From positions 992,001-1,056,000 of the forward strand of contig JAQSEB010000124.1 in NCBI GenBank assembly GCA_030063045.1: a DNA stretch of 64,000 bases. Reading direction: 5' to 3'. Position 1 is the first letter of the stretch, and every line of letters begins with the position of its first letter. The position numbers and the translations under genes are program-made. Origin of the DNA: Pratylenchus scribneri. Its lineage: Eukaryota; Nematoda; Chromadorea; Rhabditida; Pratylenchidae. Shown here piece by piece: positions 10,473 to 22,454 of this stretch. The notes beneath the pieces were generated by a model. It saw only the letters and a program-made list of their open reading frames with translations. It did not search any database and was not told the DNA's origin.

Positions 10473-13400
10473 TCAGAATAAATAATGATAGAATTGTTGA
10501 GGATAATAATAAGAATATGTGGAATAAAATTCGGACATCCATTGTTGAACTATATATTGCGGAAAATATGGTTCGGCATTTGGATTTAAAGGTCGATTTT
10601 TTCGTTGTTCTTCAATTTTTTGTTTTCCTTTCATTTTTAATTCCTTAATTTTTTCCTCATCCATTTCTTCATCTTTTTTCTCCAAAATGAATGATGGAAT
10701 ACTAAAAATAATATTTTTACAATTTTTAAAATATTTTTACTGACTTTAATTTCGCACGTGTTGTATGGAATATATCCAATTTATGTGTTTTTCTATTATA
10801 ATTATAATGATTCGTGAAAATTTCACCCAAATCTTTCCAAAATTTGAGTTTATGATTTTCCTTTGAATTTGGTTTAAAATTTAATCCAACAAGCCAACCG
10901 ACACATTCACGCCTAAATAATCGAATATAAATTATTTAATTCATCCATTGCATTGACCCACTTTTCTATTTTGACGCATGCTCCTCTTCGCTCAAAATCG
11001 CCCATAATATGATATTCTTCCAACACATTTTTCAGCTCCACCTCACCAATTCCCTCAAATTTACTTTTATTCACCCAATCTGATAAAATATGACGAATTT
11101 TGGTTTTAATCCATCCACAGGTTGAATTCTCTATGTTTTCGGCTGAACAAATAATCAATAAGAAATCCTCAAAATAGTTTTCATAATCAAATTCTCCAAA
11201 AAATTGTTCCTTCCAAAAATCACTGTTCCGCCCGCCATTCTCCTCATTTTCAATAATCATTTGATAGGCTCAAAAGTGAATGAATTTTCATCAAAAAATC
11301 CCCCCGGTTTCATCTCACCTTTTACCATTTTTGATTTAATCACTTTTCGGCCCATTTCATTCACATTGAATGCCGCATTTCCCTCCGGGAACATTGCCGT
11401 TATTATTGGCATCATTTCCCCATCCTTTTCAATCCTTGTCGGATCCCAATATTCCATTTTAATTTTATATTTTTCCACCATCTCCTTTGGCGTTAATTCC
11501 TCCAATAGCAATGGTTTTGGCCATGGCCTAAATTCATTAAATATTTTCCAAATTTCCCCAACATTTTTTACCATGTTGCGTAAATAAAAAAGAATTTTTC
11601 AAGTAAAAATGGCAAATCCCCTGTTGGATATAAAATGCAAATTTTTGTGGCCATCAATGTCAACGATGTTCCACTCAAATAGCCAAATTGATTCGAATAA
11701 ATGTGCTGTCCTATTTATGGAATTAATAATTAAATATTTTCATATTTATTTAAATACTTTTTGCCCAATATTTGACTGCCCGCAACAATTGAGTGAATAT
11801 TTCACGTCGTGATTTTTCGATCATCATAAATTTTTGCCGATATAAAGATCGATAACCTGGAAATTAAATTAATTCAAAAATATGATAAAATTGCCCACTT
11901 GAGAGTGAATAAATGTTTCCTTTTTGGTGAATTCCCCCTTCAACTTCATTTTCATTTAACATATTTTCTATTAAAAAGTCCATAAAAAATATGTTAAAAT
12001 GAATATTTTCTTCTTTTTCTGAATTTTCCAATTGCAATTTTTTGAGGCTAAATCCAGTCCAATTAGGAGGAATTTTTTCCAATGGAATTTGGGCCATCAT
12101 AATGTCCAAATCGACTGTAAAAAGAACACATATTTATTAAACCATTTCCAATTAATAATAATTCATTTAAATTCACCAAAATCAATTTGCAATTTGATGA
12201 GTGCCGGCACCCGAGGTTTTGCCTCAATCCATTGAAGCCATGCATCTCTTTGAGATAATCTCTGCATTTTTAGTTTATTAAATTATAATTTCATAAAATA
12301 CTCACAAATTTATTTAATTGTGCCTCATTTTTTATTGCCTCTTTCAAATGTTGATAAAATGATTCCAAAATATTCTCAGAGGGGTTTTTGCTCAATTTTG
12401 GCACCAAAAAAAGAATATCCAAATCGGAATTGGCCATCTCCGTTCCAATCAATGTTGAGCCCCCAATCAACATTGAATAGTCCACTAATAAATTATGGTA
12501 TTTGTATTCAGATTCGAAAATGCGAAATATTTAGTCCAAACAGGCGGAATTAATTTAGTGCAAAACAGGTGGAATAAAAATCAGAACAGTCGGAATTATT
12601 TAGAATCAGAACAGGCGGAATTATTAAAATCAGAACAGGCGGAATTATTGAACAGGCGGAATTATTAAAATCAGAACAGGCGGAATTTTTTAAATCAGAA
12701 CAGGCGGAATTATTAAAATCAGAACAGGCGGAATTATTAAAAATCAGAACAGGAGGAATTATTAAAATCAGAACAGGCGGAATTATTAAAATCAGAACAG
12801 GCGGAATTATTAAAATCAGAACAGGCGGAATTATTAAAATCAGAACAGGCGGAATTATTAAAATCAGAACAGGCGGAATTATTTAAAATCAGAACAGGCG
12901 GAACTATTTAAAATCAGAACAGGCGGAATTATTAAAATCAGAACAGGCGGAATTATTTAAAATCAGAACAGGCGGAATTATTTAAAATCAGAACAGGCGG
13001 AATTATTAAAATCAGAACAGTCGGAATTATTAAAATCAGAACAGGCGGAATTATTAAAATCAGAACAGGCGGAATTATTGAACAGGCGGAATTATTAAAA
13101 TCAGAACAGGCGGAATTATTAAAATCAGAACAGGCGGAAAAAATCAGTTTCCATATTTATAAAACAATAAAAAATTTTACTGCTTATTAGAATCTTATTA
13201 TTAATTTTTAGAAAACTTAGAGTGACTTTGGAGGTGTTAGATATTTGGAAACAGTAATAACCGATATGTGACAAAATTATTATAAAATTTTCAATTTTGA
13301 TTGTGGTTCCCACCTTCTCCCCCATTAATATGTGCTATTTTTCCTGCCATCCATTCTTCCATTTGCTGCCTTAACCATTCTTTCGCATTTTCCTTTATTT

Positions 13401-16400
13401 CCGTCATTAAATCGAATCCATAAATTTCCTCCAAATATTCTTCCAACTAAATAAATATATTTAATAAAATTCAACTAATATTTAATTTACAATTCCATCG
13501 CCTTCTAAATTAATTTTTGGCCAATTTTCGGCTGAACTGATTTCATAAAAATGCGGGTCCATCCATTTTCCTGGTTCCATTCTATATCGGTTAATTTTTT
13601 CTGTTTTTATCAAGCCCATAAATTCCTCCTTTATGTTTTTCTCTGAAAAAAATAATTTTAATCATCCATAGGGTTACGTTTTTAATTTGAAAAAAGGTAG
13701 AAAATTATATAGAAACTTCGGTAATAATGCTGCAAAAATGTACAAAAAGCAGCAAATGCCGTAAAACTGACAAAATAGAAACCCTGATCGGCCTATTTGC
13801 CCCAAACATTTAATTCCGCCAAAATCCCCGCCTCCGCCCCGCCGTGGAGAACGCCACCCCCGTCCCCGTCCTCCCCCCCCCCCCCCCCCCACAGCCCACA
13901 CGAAGCGCGGACCACCCCGTCCCCGTCTACCCTCCCCGGTTTTATTGCACCTATTTAAATCCGTCTGATTACATAAAAAATTTTCAAATAAAAGCGGCAA
14001 AATGATAAAGGTGGCAGTGATGTGGCGATCCCAAAAACAGCAAATGCCGAAAATGGTAACCCTCAAGACTTATTTCCTTCTCACAATCAGTCAATTATTC
14101 CCTAAAGAGGATGTTCCTCCATCCTCCCTATTCCCTTTTAATTATTATATTACCCAATTTCTGTTGATAAACCATTCCCATTTTCGACTTTATTTGGTCC
14201 AAAAATTTCTGGCCAAATTGTTCCAAACCATTTCCTGCTATCATTTTGGGCATTATTCGCCCCATTCTCCGATAAAATTGTTCCCCCACTTTTTCACCAT
14301 ATTTTCGACTATTCTTTTCAAATTCTCCATCGCCCATTTTTATTCCAAATTCATTTATTTTTGCTTGCTTTCCAATCATCAATGCTAATTCATTAAAATG
14401 TAATTTTTCCAAAATTTCCTCCATTTCTTCCTCATTTTCTTCTCCCCTTTTTGAATATTTTTCCCATTTTTTGAATATTTTTTCCACTAATTTTCCTTCC
14501 ATTTTTCCTTCATCATTTTTCAAAATTTCTTCTTTGAATTTTTCCCATTCTTTCAAATTTTGTTGCCATCTTTTTTTCCTTAATTTCACTACATTTTTCA
14601 AAGGAATTCCTTGTTCATTCATCATTGAAAATGTTTTGAAATTTTGTTCAATTATTTTCACAAAAATGCAAATATTCAGAAATTCAATCAATTTTGTCAA
14701 ATTTTCTTCATTTTCTTCGGCAATAAAAATTGCATAAAATTGTTCAATTTGTTTGCCAAAATTTAATTCATTTTTTGCAATTGAAAATAAATCTTTAAAA
14801 ATAATTTAATTAAAATATATCTCCCAATTTATAATTACATGAATTTTTCAAAATAATTTTGTTCCATCATTTCACCCAAACTTTCTTCCTTTTCCTCAAT
14901 TTTTTCTTCCAATTTTTCTTTCTTCTTTTTTCCTCTCCCATTTTTCTTCATTATTCCTCCATATTTTTCTTCCAATTCTTTGTCAATTTCTTTCCGATTA
15001 TTTATATTTCCGCTCCTTTTCTCCTCTTCTAATTTTGCCTTTTTTTCATCCTCCTCCTTTTTCATTCTTTCCTCATTTTCCTTTTTATTCTTCACCTCCA
15101 TTTTCTTTCTTATTTTCTCCTTTTCCTCTTTTTTTGCCTCCTGTTTCACTTTTTCATTATCTTCATCATTCACTTTTAATTTTTTTGCTATATTCGAAAT
15201 TGGCTTCACTTTTTTATTAGTTTCAGTAGCCAATTTTTTATCTGTGAAATTAAAATTTATTCTTAAAAAAATTAATTTTACCTTCATTGCCCCCTTTTTT
15301 CGTTAATCTTTCTATATTTCCTTTTCTTCCCTCCAGTATGTTTTCTTCCTTCTTGCTTTCTATTTCATTAGATTTGACTTTGGCTTGCTCAATTATTTGT
15401 TCTTTTTCTTTATTCACTTTTATTTCCATTTTCTTTTCAATTTCCTTCAATTTTTTGTGGGAAATTATCAAAAAATAAATAAATAAATAAAAAATTAATT
15501 TACTTTTTCTTTTTCCATTTTCTCTGGATAAATTGGATTGTCAATCAAAGGAGAAATTTGTTTGGTCTTAAACTTAAAATTACTTCATCATTATTAATAT
15601 TTTACCTTATCAGCAGTTTGCTCATTTTTCTCCTCCAAATTTATATTGTTAATTTTCATCTTATATTTTCTCAAAAATTCGCTCTTATCATAATTGAATA
15701 AATCTTTGAAATTTTCATCCTGATAAATCGGTGCTAAAAAATTAATTACCTATTATTATTTATAGGTCATTGGGAAAGATATATATTTATATTTCCCATT
15801 CCTTTATCAACAATTTAATAATGTTAAAAATATAACCAAAAAAAATAATAATTCCGCCTACTAAATTAATTCCGCCTATTTGCACTAAATTAATTCCGCC
15901 TATTTGCACTAAATTAATTCCGCCTATTTGCACTAAATTAATTCCGCCTATTTGCACTAAATTAATTCCGCCTATTTTGCACTAAATTAATTCCGCCTAT
16001 TTGCACTAAATTAATTCCGCCTATTTGCACTAAATTAATTCCGCCTATTTGCACTAAATTAATTCCGCCTATTTGCACTAAATTAATTCCGCCTATTTGC
16101 ACTAAATTAATTCCGCCTATTTGCACTAAATTAATTCCGCCTATTTGCACTAAATTAATTCCGCCTATTTGCACTAAATTAATTCCGCCTATTTGCACTA
16201 AATTAATTCCGCCTATTTGCACTAAATTAATTCCGCCTATTTGCACTAAATTAATTCCGCCTATTTTGCACTAAATTAATTCCGCCTATTTGCACTAAAT
16301 TAATTCCGCCTATTTGCACTAAATTAATTCCGCCTATTTGCACTAAATTAATTCCGCCTATTTTGCACTAAATTAATTCCGCCTATTTGCACTAAATTAA

Positions 16401-18900
16401 TTCCGCCTATTTGCCCCAAACATTTTAATTCCGCTTTTTCCCAACATTTGCTGCATATTTTAATTATTAAAATAATAAAACAATTGCCAATTTGTTCCAT
16501 CCCCCAAATATTTACCTCCTCCCAGCTCCCACCAACTTTGCCAAATTTCAAATTCACCCTTCCCTGCTCTTTCTAACATCAAATTCATCATCGCCTCCGT
16601 GTACATTTCTTTTTGCCCATTAACATTTTCAGCCACATAACTCAAATTCACGTTCACGCATTTCACCCAAAATTCTTCCATTTCCTCATCATTCATTTTT
16701 TTATTAAATTTTAATTTTGCCCATCGACTTTCCCGAATGCCGGTCGAAATAAATTTCAAAATTTGTTCTGTCATTTCCTTTGCCCCCTCCAAATATGAAC
16801 CTTTGGCCAACAATTGATCCTTCGCAAATGATTCCGTGTCCAAAAAATTATCCTCAAAAAGAAATTAATTTTAAAATGCACTTTTTTCTTTTGTGCCCCA
16901 ATTCCCCTTTTCCTTTTTTTTGTATGGAAAAATTAATTCCTATATAATACCTTCATGTCTTGAAACAATGCTTTCGCCTTTTTATTTTTTTCCTCCTCTT
17001 CTTTTTCCTCCATTTTTGCCAATCCATTCATTTTCATTTCCCATCTCAAAACATTTTCCCCCGTCCAATATTCTTCAAATGCCTTTTTCCATAATTTCGC
17101 TGGATTCGGCTTTTTGTCTGAACAAAATTTTTATAAACAAAAATTTTTATAATTTTTTTGCCTTTAAAATTTTCCTCTTCATATTTTTGCCACCAATTTT
17201 TATAGAGTAAATAATTTAGCACATATCGAATTGTCCATTTTTTGATCATATTATTCGGCTTTTTTATTTGTAAATATTCTCGCATTAATTTTACCACCAT
17301 TCTCATCTCAAATTCCTTTTGCCCCTCTCCTTTCGGATTCACTTAATAAAATAATTATTAATATTACCATTAATTTTTCTAAACTAATTTTGCCAAAGAG
17401 TGGATAATCCAATGCCATTTGGACCATCCTTGCCAATCCAAATAATTTTAAGAATCTTTTCCTCAATTCAGCAATTTCCAATTCATTTGCTTGGTTCAAA
17501 AAATTTCTAAAATTTTTATAAATAATTTTATGAAATTTGATTTAATTTTTGACCGCAACATTATGTGAAATTGCCAATTTTCAGGTGTATAAAAAAAATA
17601 CAAAAACATTAAAACGTCCGCCTCCCTAATCCAATCTTTCCATTCGTTCAATTCCATTTTTATTCCAATTGGTCCTCCGGAACAATCAACTTCTCTTCTT
17701 CTTCTTTCCTGACCCTTTTTTGACGACTTTTCTCCCTTCACTAATTCGTTTAACTTTTGGCGATTTTTCAACATTTTGCATAAACCCAATTCAAAGTCCA
17801 AATTAAAAGCTTGGTTTAGGTCATTATTAATGTTCGGAAAATTCAAAATAATTCTGAAAATTTAAATAATATTCAGAAGAAAAAATAATTTGTTGCCTTT
17901 TTCGGTCTTTTAATTTATCCAAAATTTTGGCGAATAAATAAAAATTCGACGTGGATGAAATTTGCAATTTTGAATTCATTGACTCTTGAAAATTCTTTGA
18001 AAACAAATATCGTCGATAATGAATATTCAAAATGTTAATAGCTCTTCCTTCCCCCAATGGATCATTGGTAAATCGCAATGTATTAATGATAAAGCTGACT
18101 GAAATTTAAAAAATTTTGCGACTAAAAATGGAAAAGGGTACTTTTCGGTTTTGTTACACTCCCACCAAAAATGATAAAATCATATCCTAACAAGGGTAAT
18201 TTTGGGGTAGAAGAAAATGAATCCGAGCTTATTTTTTATGTATCGCGTCATTTACCTGATGAGTTATGTGAAATTTTACGTGAATTTGTAAAACCTTATT
18301 TTTCAGTAAAACTACATTTAAATGACACTTTAGATTACTTTAACATTCCTATGTTCCCAGCCCTGAGCCCCTGATTCTAGCCTAAACTTTAATTCTAATA
18401 AGCCTAAATCTTTTTAATGGTCATTACTTTTTTTATTTTTATGTTTTATGTGATACCAATGGCATTTTCTGACTCCTCTCATCGATGCACGTTAATTGAG
18501 CTATAATTTGATCAAACAAATTTCGGACACTTTTTCGAATTCAGACCCAAAGAGGGGAACCCTTTACTTTTCATTTTTAAAATTTCACATAATTTACGCC
18601 AATTCAATGAAATGATACACAAAAAAAGCTCAGATTTATGCTCTATTTCCCAAAATTATCCATAGAATGTGATTTTCAGCATTTTTGGTGGGAGTGTAAC
18701 AAAACCGAAAAGTACCTAGAAAAGTTTCTTTGTTTGAACAACAAAATTAAATTTCGGTTTTAATTTTTATTATTATTTTTAAAAAACTGACGAAATTCAG
18801 GTAAAATGCTGACTGAATTTGTGCCAGATGGAAATAATAAAAATAAAGAAATAAAGACGGCGGCATTCAATTGAAGAATATTAGATAATTGCAGTCGCAT
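10473..18900 (-). CDS. Large protein: signal peptide, coiled-coil region and divergent poly(A) polymerase module
   Basis: About 22 exons chain in phase on the minus strand, giving roughly 1,500 residues. Exon 1 (18900-18792) encodes a hydrophobic start with the core AAVFISLFLLFPSG, read as a signal peptide; exon 2 starts at 18098. The middle (about 17.9-13.3 kb) is rich in Lys/Glu with long heptad-like stretches. From 12484 down, a canonical poly(A) polymerase order appears: GGSTLIGTEMANSDLDILF (nucleotidyltransferase loop with two catalytic Asp), IEAKPRVPALIKLQIDF then VDLDIMMAQIP (third Asp), AVKYWAKRQHIYSNQFGYLS, FFFIYATWPWPKPLLLEEL, MPIITAMFPEGNAAFNVN and CVGWLVGLNFK. The product is therefore likely a template-independent nucleotidyltransferase; the catalytic residues look kept. 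At least two introns appear GC-AG. Two introns are filled by minisatellites and two hold inverted-repeat elements. The upstream exons could be a separate gene, and the signal exon is assigned by phase alone. Confidence 0.65.
12540..13139. repeat. Minisatellite 2 (24-bp units) in an intron of the poly(A)-polymerase-like gene
   Basis: About 25 units of AGGCGGAATTATTAAAATCA plus GAAC, with occasional one-base length changes and a few GGAGGAATT or AGTCGGAATT variants. The array lies between the exon ending in HINGGE and the exon beginning VDYSMLIGG (intron about 13313-12485). The core GGCGGAATT is the reverse complement of the AATTCCGCC core of minisatellites 1 and 3. Read on the gene's strand the array contains almost no AG, so it adds no competing acceptor sites. 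Confidence 0.95.
13672..14065. mobile_element. Short inverted-repeat element with poly-C tract
   Basis: The ends AGGGTTACGTTTTT and its partner AATGGTAACCCT are inverted, and the interior has further partly inverted pieces around AGCAAATGCCG. The element contains a C-run of about 18 bases near 13876 and one isolated unit of the minisatellite type (CTATTTGCCCCAAACATTTA near 13793). It sits inside the intron between the exon ending in QQKL and the exon beginning EKNIKEEF of the minus-strand gene. No target duplication is certain. Confidence 0.5.
15850..16440. repeat. Minisatellite 3 (24-bp units) in an intron of the poly(A)-polymerase-like gene
   Basis: About 24 units of TTAATTCCGCCTATTTGCAC plus TAAA, very homogeneous, with a 25-bp form having four T. 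The last unit near 16412-16435 switches to the CCCCAAACATTTTAATTCCG form of minisatellite 1, so the two arrays are physically linked in origin. It lies in the intron between the exon ending in WWELG and the exon starting APIYQDENF. Homogeneity suggests recent expansion. Confidence 0.95.
18141..18712. mobile_element. MITE with 33-bp inverted ends and TA target duplication
   Basis: The left end CTTTTCGGTTTTGTTACACT continues to about 33 bp (to 18173) and is matched in reverse complement at 18680-18712. Both ends are flanked by TA (18139-18140 and 18713-18714), as in Tc1/mariner-type insertions. The interior carries a small frame at 18171-18374 of unknown meaning and no transposase. It lies in the predicted first intron of the large minus-strand gene, between the signal-peptide exon and the rest. 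Confidence 0.8.
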
Positions 18901-20025
18901 CCTCTCTGGAATAATCAAATTAATTAATTTAAAATTTTAATTTGATTTTTAAAAATAAAAAAATAATAGAATGTGATTATTTGTTGGAGAAAATTGAAGG
19001 AGAGTAGGAATAGGAAATGGACGAATGAATGTGCGCATTGAATTGAGGGAATGAAGGAGAGGAAAATGGATGGGCATATTTGAGGAAAAATTAAGCAAGA
19101 AAAATTAGGCAAGAAAGATTGAATGGAGATGGATGGATTTGCAGCATGATCCGCCATCCAGAGACTACGCCAATGGCGAAACCAGCAAACCAACGAATTG
19201 CCCTATAGCCACAATTGGCCTAATATAGCCACGATTAATCAATATTTGCATTTAAAATGTGGGATTGTCATGGCGAAATGCGCAAATAATCAGACGAAAT
19301 TTTTTGGGGTATTCACAAAGATCAGCCATTCAAATTTTTTGCAGCATTGCAAATCAAATTTTTGAAAATTGCAAGTCAGAGGAAGAATGGATTCAAATAT
19401 TGCTCATCCATCCAATTAATCGAATATCGAAGAAAGGATCTAATTTTTAATTTTATTCAATTTAATTTATTCCAATTAACAATTATTCAAAGGGAAAAAT
19501 GAAGAAATCTGTTTAAATTTACTATATGTATTTAAATAATATTTATGTAAATTTTCAATATTTAAAGAAAGATTGAAATGGAGGCCATAATTTTATAAAA
19601 ATTAGTCCCAAAAAAATTAACTCCATTTTACGATTCAATATTCAGCGTTCAGCCTCTGGCTTCAAATTCGAGTAAAACTTTTGACCATTTGTTAAATGCC
19701 CCAGAGAATTTTCTTTTCTTTTTGCAAATCCACAATGTGGAATATACCCAGAGGAAATATATGTGAAAGAATTTATGGCCAATAGGCCATAAGCTATGGG
19801 AGGAGGTTGCCTGAAGGGGCAATCAATCTTAAAATATAAAGAAAAAGATTGGGACCAATAGAAGGAAACAAATGGGTGGAAGGAGAAAATGGGATTATTC
19901 ACAGCAGATTCATCTTCCCACAACAAAGAGCTTTTCCATTTTATAGAAAATACTCACTCAATCCCCGTATTCTTATTTTAAAATTGTCTAGAATCAACAA
20001 ATTATCATTATTAATCCATTGAAAA
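18901..20025. other. Divergent intergenic region between the large minus-strand gene and MATH-BTB copy B
   Basis: AT-rich sequence with a few weak frames, none supported by motifs or splice structure. Promoters for both flanking genes should lie here. I see no repeat with clear ends. Confidence 0.4.
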
Positions 20026-21827
20026 ATGGCCGATAATGATGGTGAGTGAATTCTGAATTTTTGTTGGAGAGTGCATTTTAATCCAAGACCCCAATAAATC
20101 GGAGGGACGATTCCAGTTGAATTTGACCAATTTTGCCCAATATGGAAAGAGGTGGTATGATCAAGAGGTGTTCAGCGAGTCGATGATGATTCGGGGCCTT
20201 CCATGGCGCCTTATGGCTGTGACCAGCACTTTTTCCAAAAAACGCTATTTTGGCCTATTCCTCAAATGCAATGACCAGAGCGATGGTTGGAAATAATAAT
20301 GGAATTAAACAATGTATATTTTTTAGATGTGGGTTGGAGTTGTAAGGCAAAGGCCACACTTCGCATCCATTCAATGACCAAAGGAAAAGAGGATTTCCAA
20401 TTTGAATTTGAGAAGAATTTCACGGCAGATTGCAAAGATCAGGGTTCATTCCAAGTGAAAGAATTTGAGGTTAGAAATAAAAATACAAAATATTTCCATT
20501 TCCCTTTTAATCAATTCTTAAAAATATAGAAATATTTTTTTTGCCTTATGATTTTCTTCTATCATATAAATTGGCCATAACAAAATTCAATAAGGCTAAT
20601 AAAATGTAGAAATAGGGGGATTTAAAATTGAGTCTATTATTGTTATTTTATGAATTCAAAAACGTCGATTTTTCGACATGTTTAATGTTAAAAAATACTG
20701 TTAAAATTAACCGTAAAATATTTGAGAAAAAAAAAATAAATTGACAAAAAATAGAAACTTTTTCTCCCATATTAAAAATTACATAAATGAATATATTCCG
20801 CACAGGAATTGGCAAATCCCCAAAATGGATGGTTAGATGACGAGGATGCCCTTTTCGTTTCAGCCGACATTAAAGCTGAACCGGCTCATGGAATGCATTT
20901 TAACAACACAATGCATGGGAATGATTCGATCATTTTGAATGGAACGAAGTTCAATGTCAACAAAAATGTACTAATAAAATTAATTTAATTTTTTAAATAA
21001 AAATTAAATTTCAGCATTTGCTCTTCTATGCCCCCAGTTTTGAGCCATATTTCTCTCCTCAACGTGGAATTCAATTGGACCGGCAATTGGCCACAGTGGA
21101 AGATTTCAAAAGAATGATTGCCGCTTTGCCACCTCAAAATCGTCCATTGGATGGTTTGAAAATAAATTCGAATTATTCAAATTTATTATTGAATATTTAT
21201 TTAGATGAATGCATTGAGGCTATTATGTATTTGGCTAATCGTTTCTCGGTTGGTGTGGTCGAAGGAATTTGCCGCAATTATTTGGCAAAAAATTGCAAAA
21301 AATCTCAAATTTTCAAATATCGACTTGCAACCAAATATGGCTTCGACCTTTTGAAAGTAACATATATTTGAAAAATGTTATTTTCGTGACTTTTCTAGGA
21401 TCGCATTCTGAAGAATATTACCAAAAAAGAGGTGGAAGAGGATATTGTCCAAAATTTGGTGGAATATCGCAAATTGGAGAAGGAGGACGACGCAAATGCA
21501 TTGATTGCACGCATTAGCCTCATTTTTGGGCCAAATTTGAAGAATAATTCCAAAGAATTCATATTTGGGAGCATTTTGAACAAAAATTCTACATCATTCG
21601 TATTTGGAGGAAATTTGAAGAGTATAGCAGAAGTCAACGGAGAATCACCGGAATCAAATTCTTCAAATGATTCGGATTCATCAGACAATTCGAATGATGA
21701 TGGTTAAATTTATTTTTCATATTTGAATATATTTATAAATCCATTTTACAAAATATTTGGCCAATAATAAAATATTTTATATTTTTCAGGAGAGCCAGCT
21801 TTGAAACGTGCTCGTCAGGCGATATAG
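20026..21827 (+). CDS. MATH-BTB domain protein, copy B
   Basis: Exons 20026-20041, 20070-20285, 20327-20469, 20806-20967, 21015-21153, 21204-21356, 21399-21702 and 21790-21827 chain in phase, giving a protein of about 390 residues. The MATH part has IRGLPWRLMAVTS, YFGLFLKCNDQSD and GWSCKAKATLRIHSM; the BTB part has DSIILNGTKFNVNKN, HLLFYAPSFEPYF, FKRMIAALPPQNRP and NRFSVGVVEGICRNYL. A Ser/Asp-rich tail precedes the basic PALKRAR end. Compared with copy A, the tail is longer and the frame is clean at exon 4. Family knowledge suggests a CUL3 ubiquitin-ligase adaptor. The first intron would be only 28 nt; a missed upstream exon is the alternative. Confidence 0.8.
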
Positions 21828-22020
21828 AACAAATGCAATCCACTTAATTTGATGCCAATTTAGATTCAATAGAAATTTATGGAAAGATTGAAAGAAATTA
21901 GATTTTTATATGACACAATAATTCCAATAATAATAATTTGCATATTTAATATATAATTAAAGAAATATATATTTTTGAGTAATAAAATTTGCTTGATTTA
22001 TATATATTCTACTATGAATA

Positions 22021-22102
22021 CCGTATTTTCTCTATTAGAAGCCTCCCTTGGAGAGTCCCTGAAATTTATAAAACCCCGGGGCTTTCAATAGGGAATTTAC
22101 TG
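22021..22102. mobile_element. Very short TA-flanked inverted-repeat element
   Basis: An 82-bp unit whose left end CCGTATTTTCTCTATT is matched imperfectly in reverse by AATAGGGAATTTACTG on the right, flanked by TA on both sides (22019-22020, 22103-22104). The CCGTAT start resembles the ends of the elements at 24821 and 35931, so it may be a short deletion derivative of that family. Confidence 0.5.
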
Positions 22103-22454
22103 TATGTTAAGTTTCTAATCTTGCTGGAAGGGCAATGCAATAATTCCTAAAAAGTCTATTCATTCTTTCTCTCTCTCATTCATATTTCATATTTCATAGG
22201 CTCTTTTCTTCCTTCCATTGGTTGCAACTGGCAGAGATACAGAATGTAGCAGCAAAGTTTGCCATACTTTTGCGCACCAAAAAAATTCCATTTGGCAAAT
22301 GTGAAAAAGTCCTTGAAATTTTTTGTTGAATTTTTAGGAAATTTTAATATGTTTTTTATAATGCAAACAAAAATATTAATGTACATAATCATCTAAAAAT
22401 AGATATTTTAATATTCAGCAGCAATTTCTGTAATTAAATTGGTTTAAAAGGAAA

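Noticed and set aside
14835..15306. Plus-strand Phe/Ser-rich frames opposite the coiled-coil exons
   Set aside because: They are the antisense shadow of Lys/Glu-rich coding sequence on the minus strand.
9500..16440. CRISPR-like array interpretation of the minisatellites
   Set aside because: Units are contiguous with no unique spacers, and the window is eukaryotic.
15962..16557. Minus-strand frame reading repeated QIGGINLV
   Set aside because: Translation of minisatellite 3, which lies in an intron.
19642..19926. Minus-strand frame with a stretch GYIPHCGFAKRKENSLGH, considered as a decayed SPRY domain
   Set aside because: Only a loose pattern; no flanking exon and no diagnostic SPRY residues in order.
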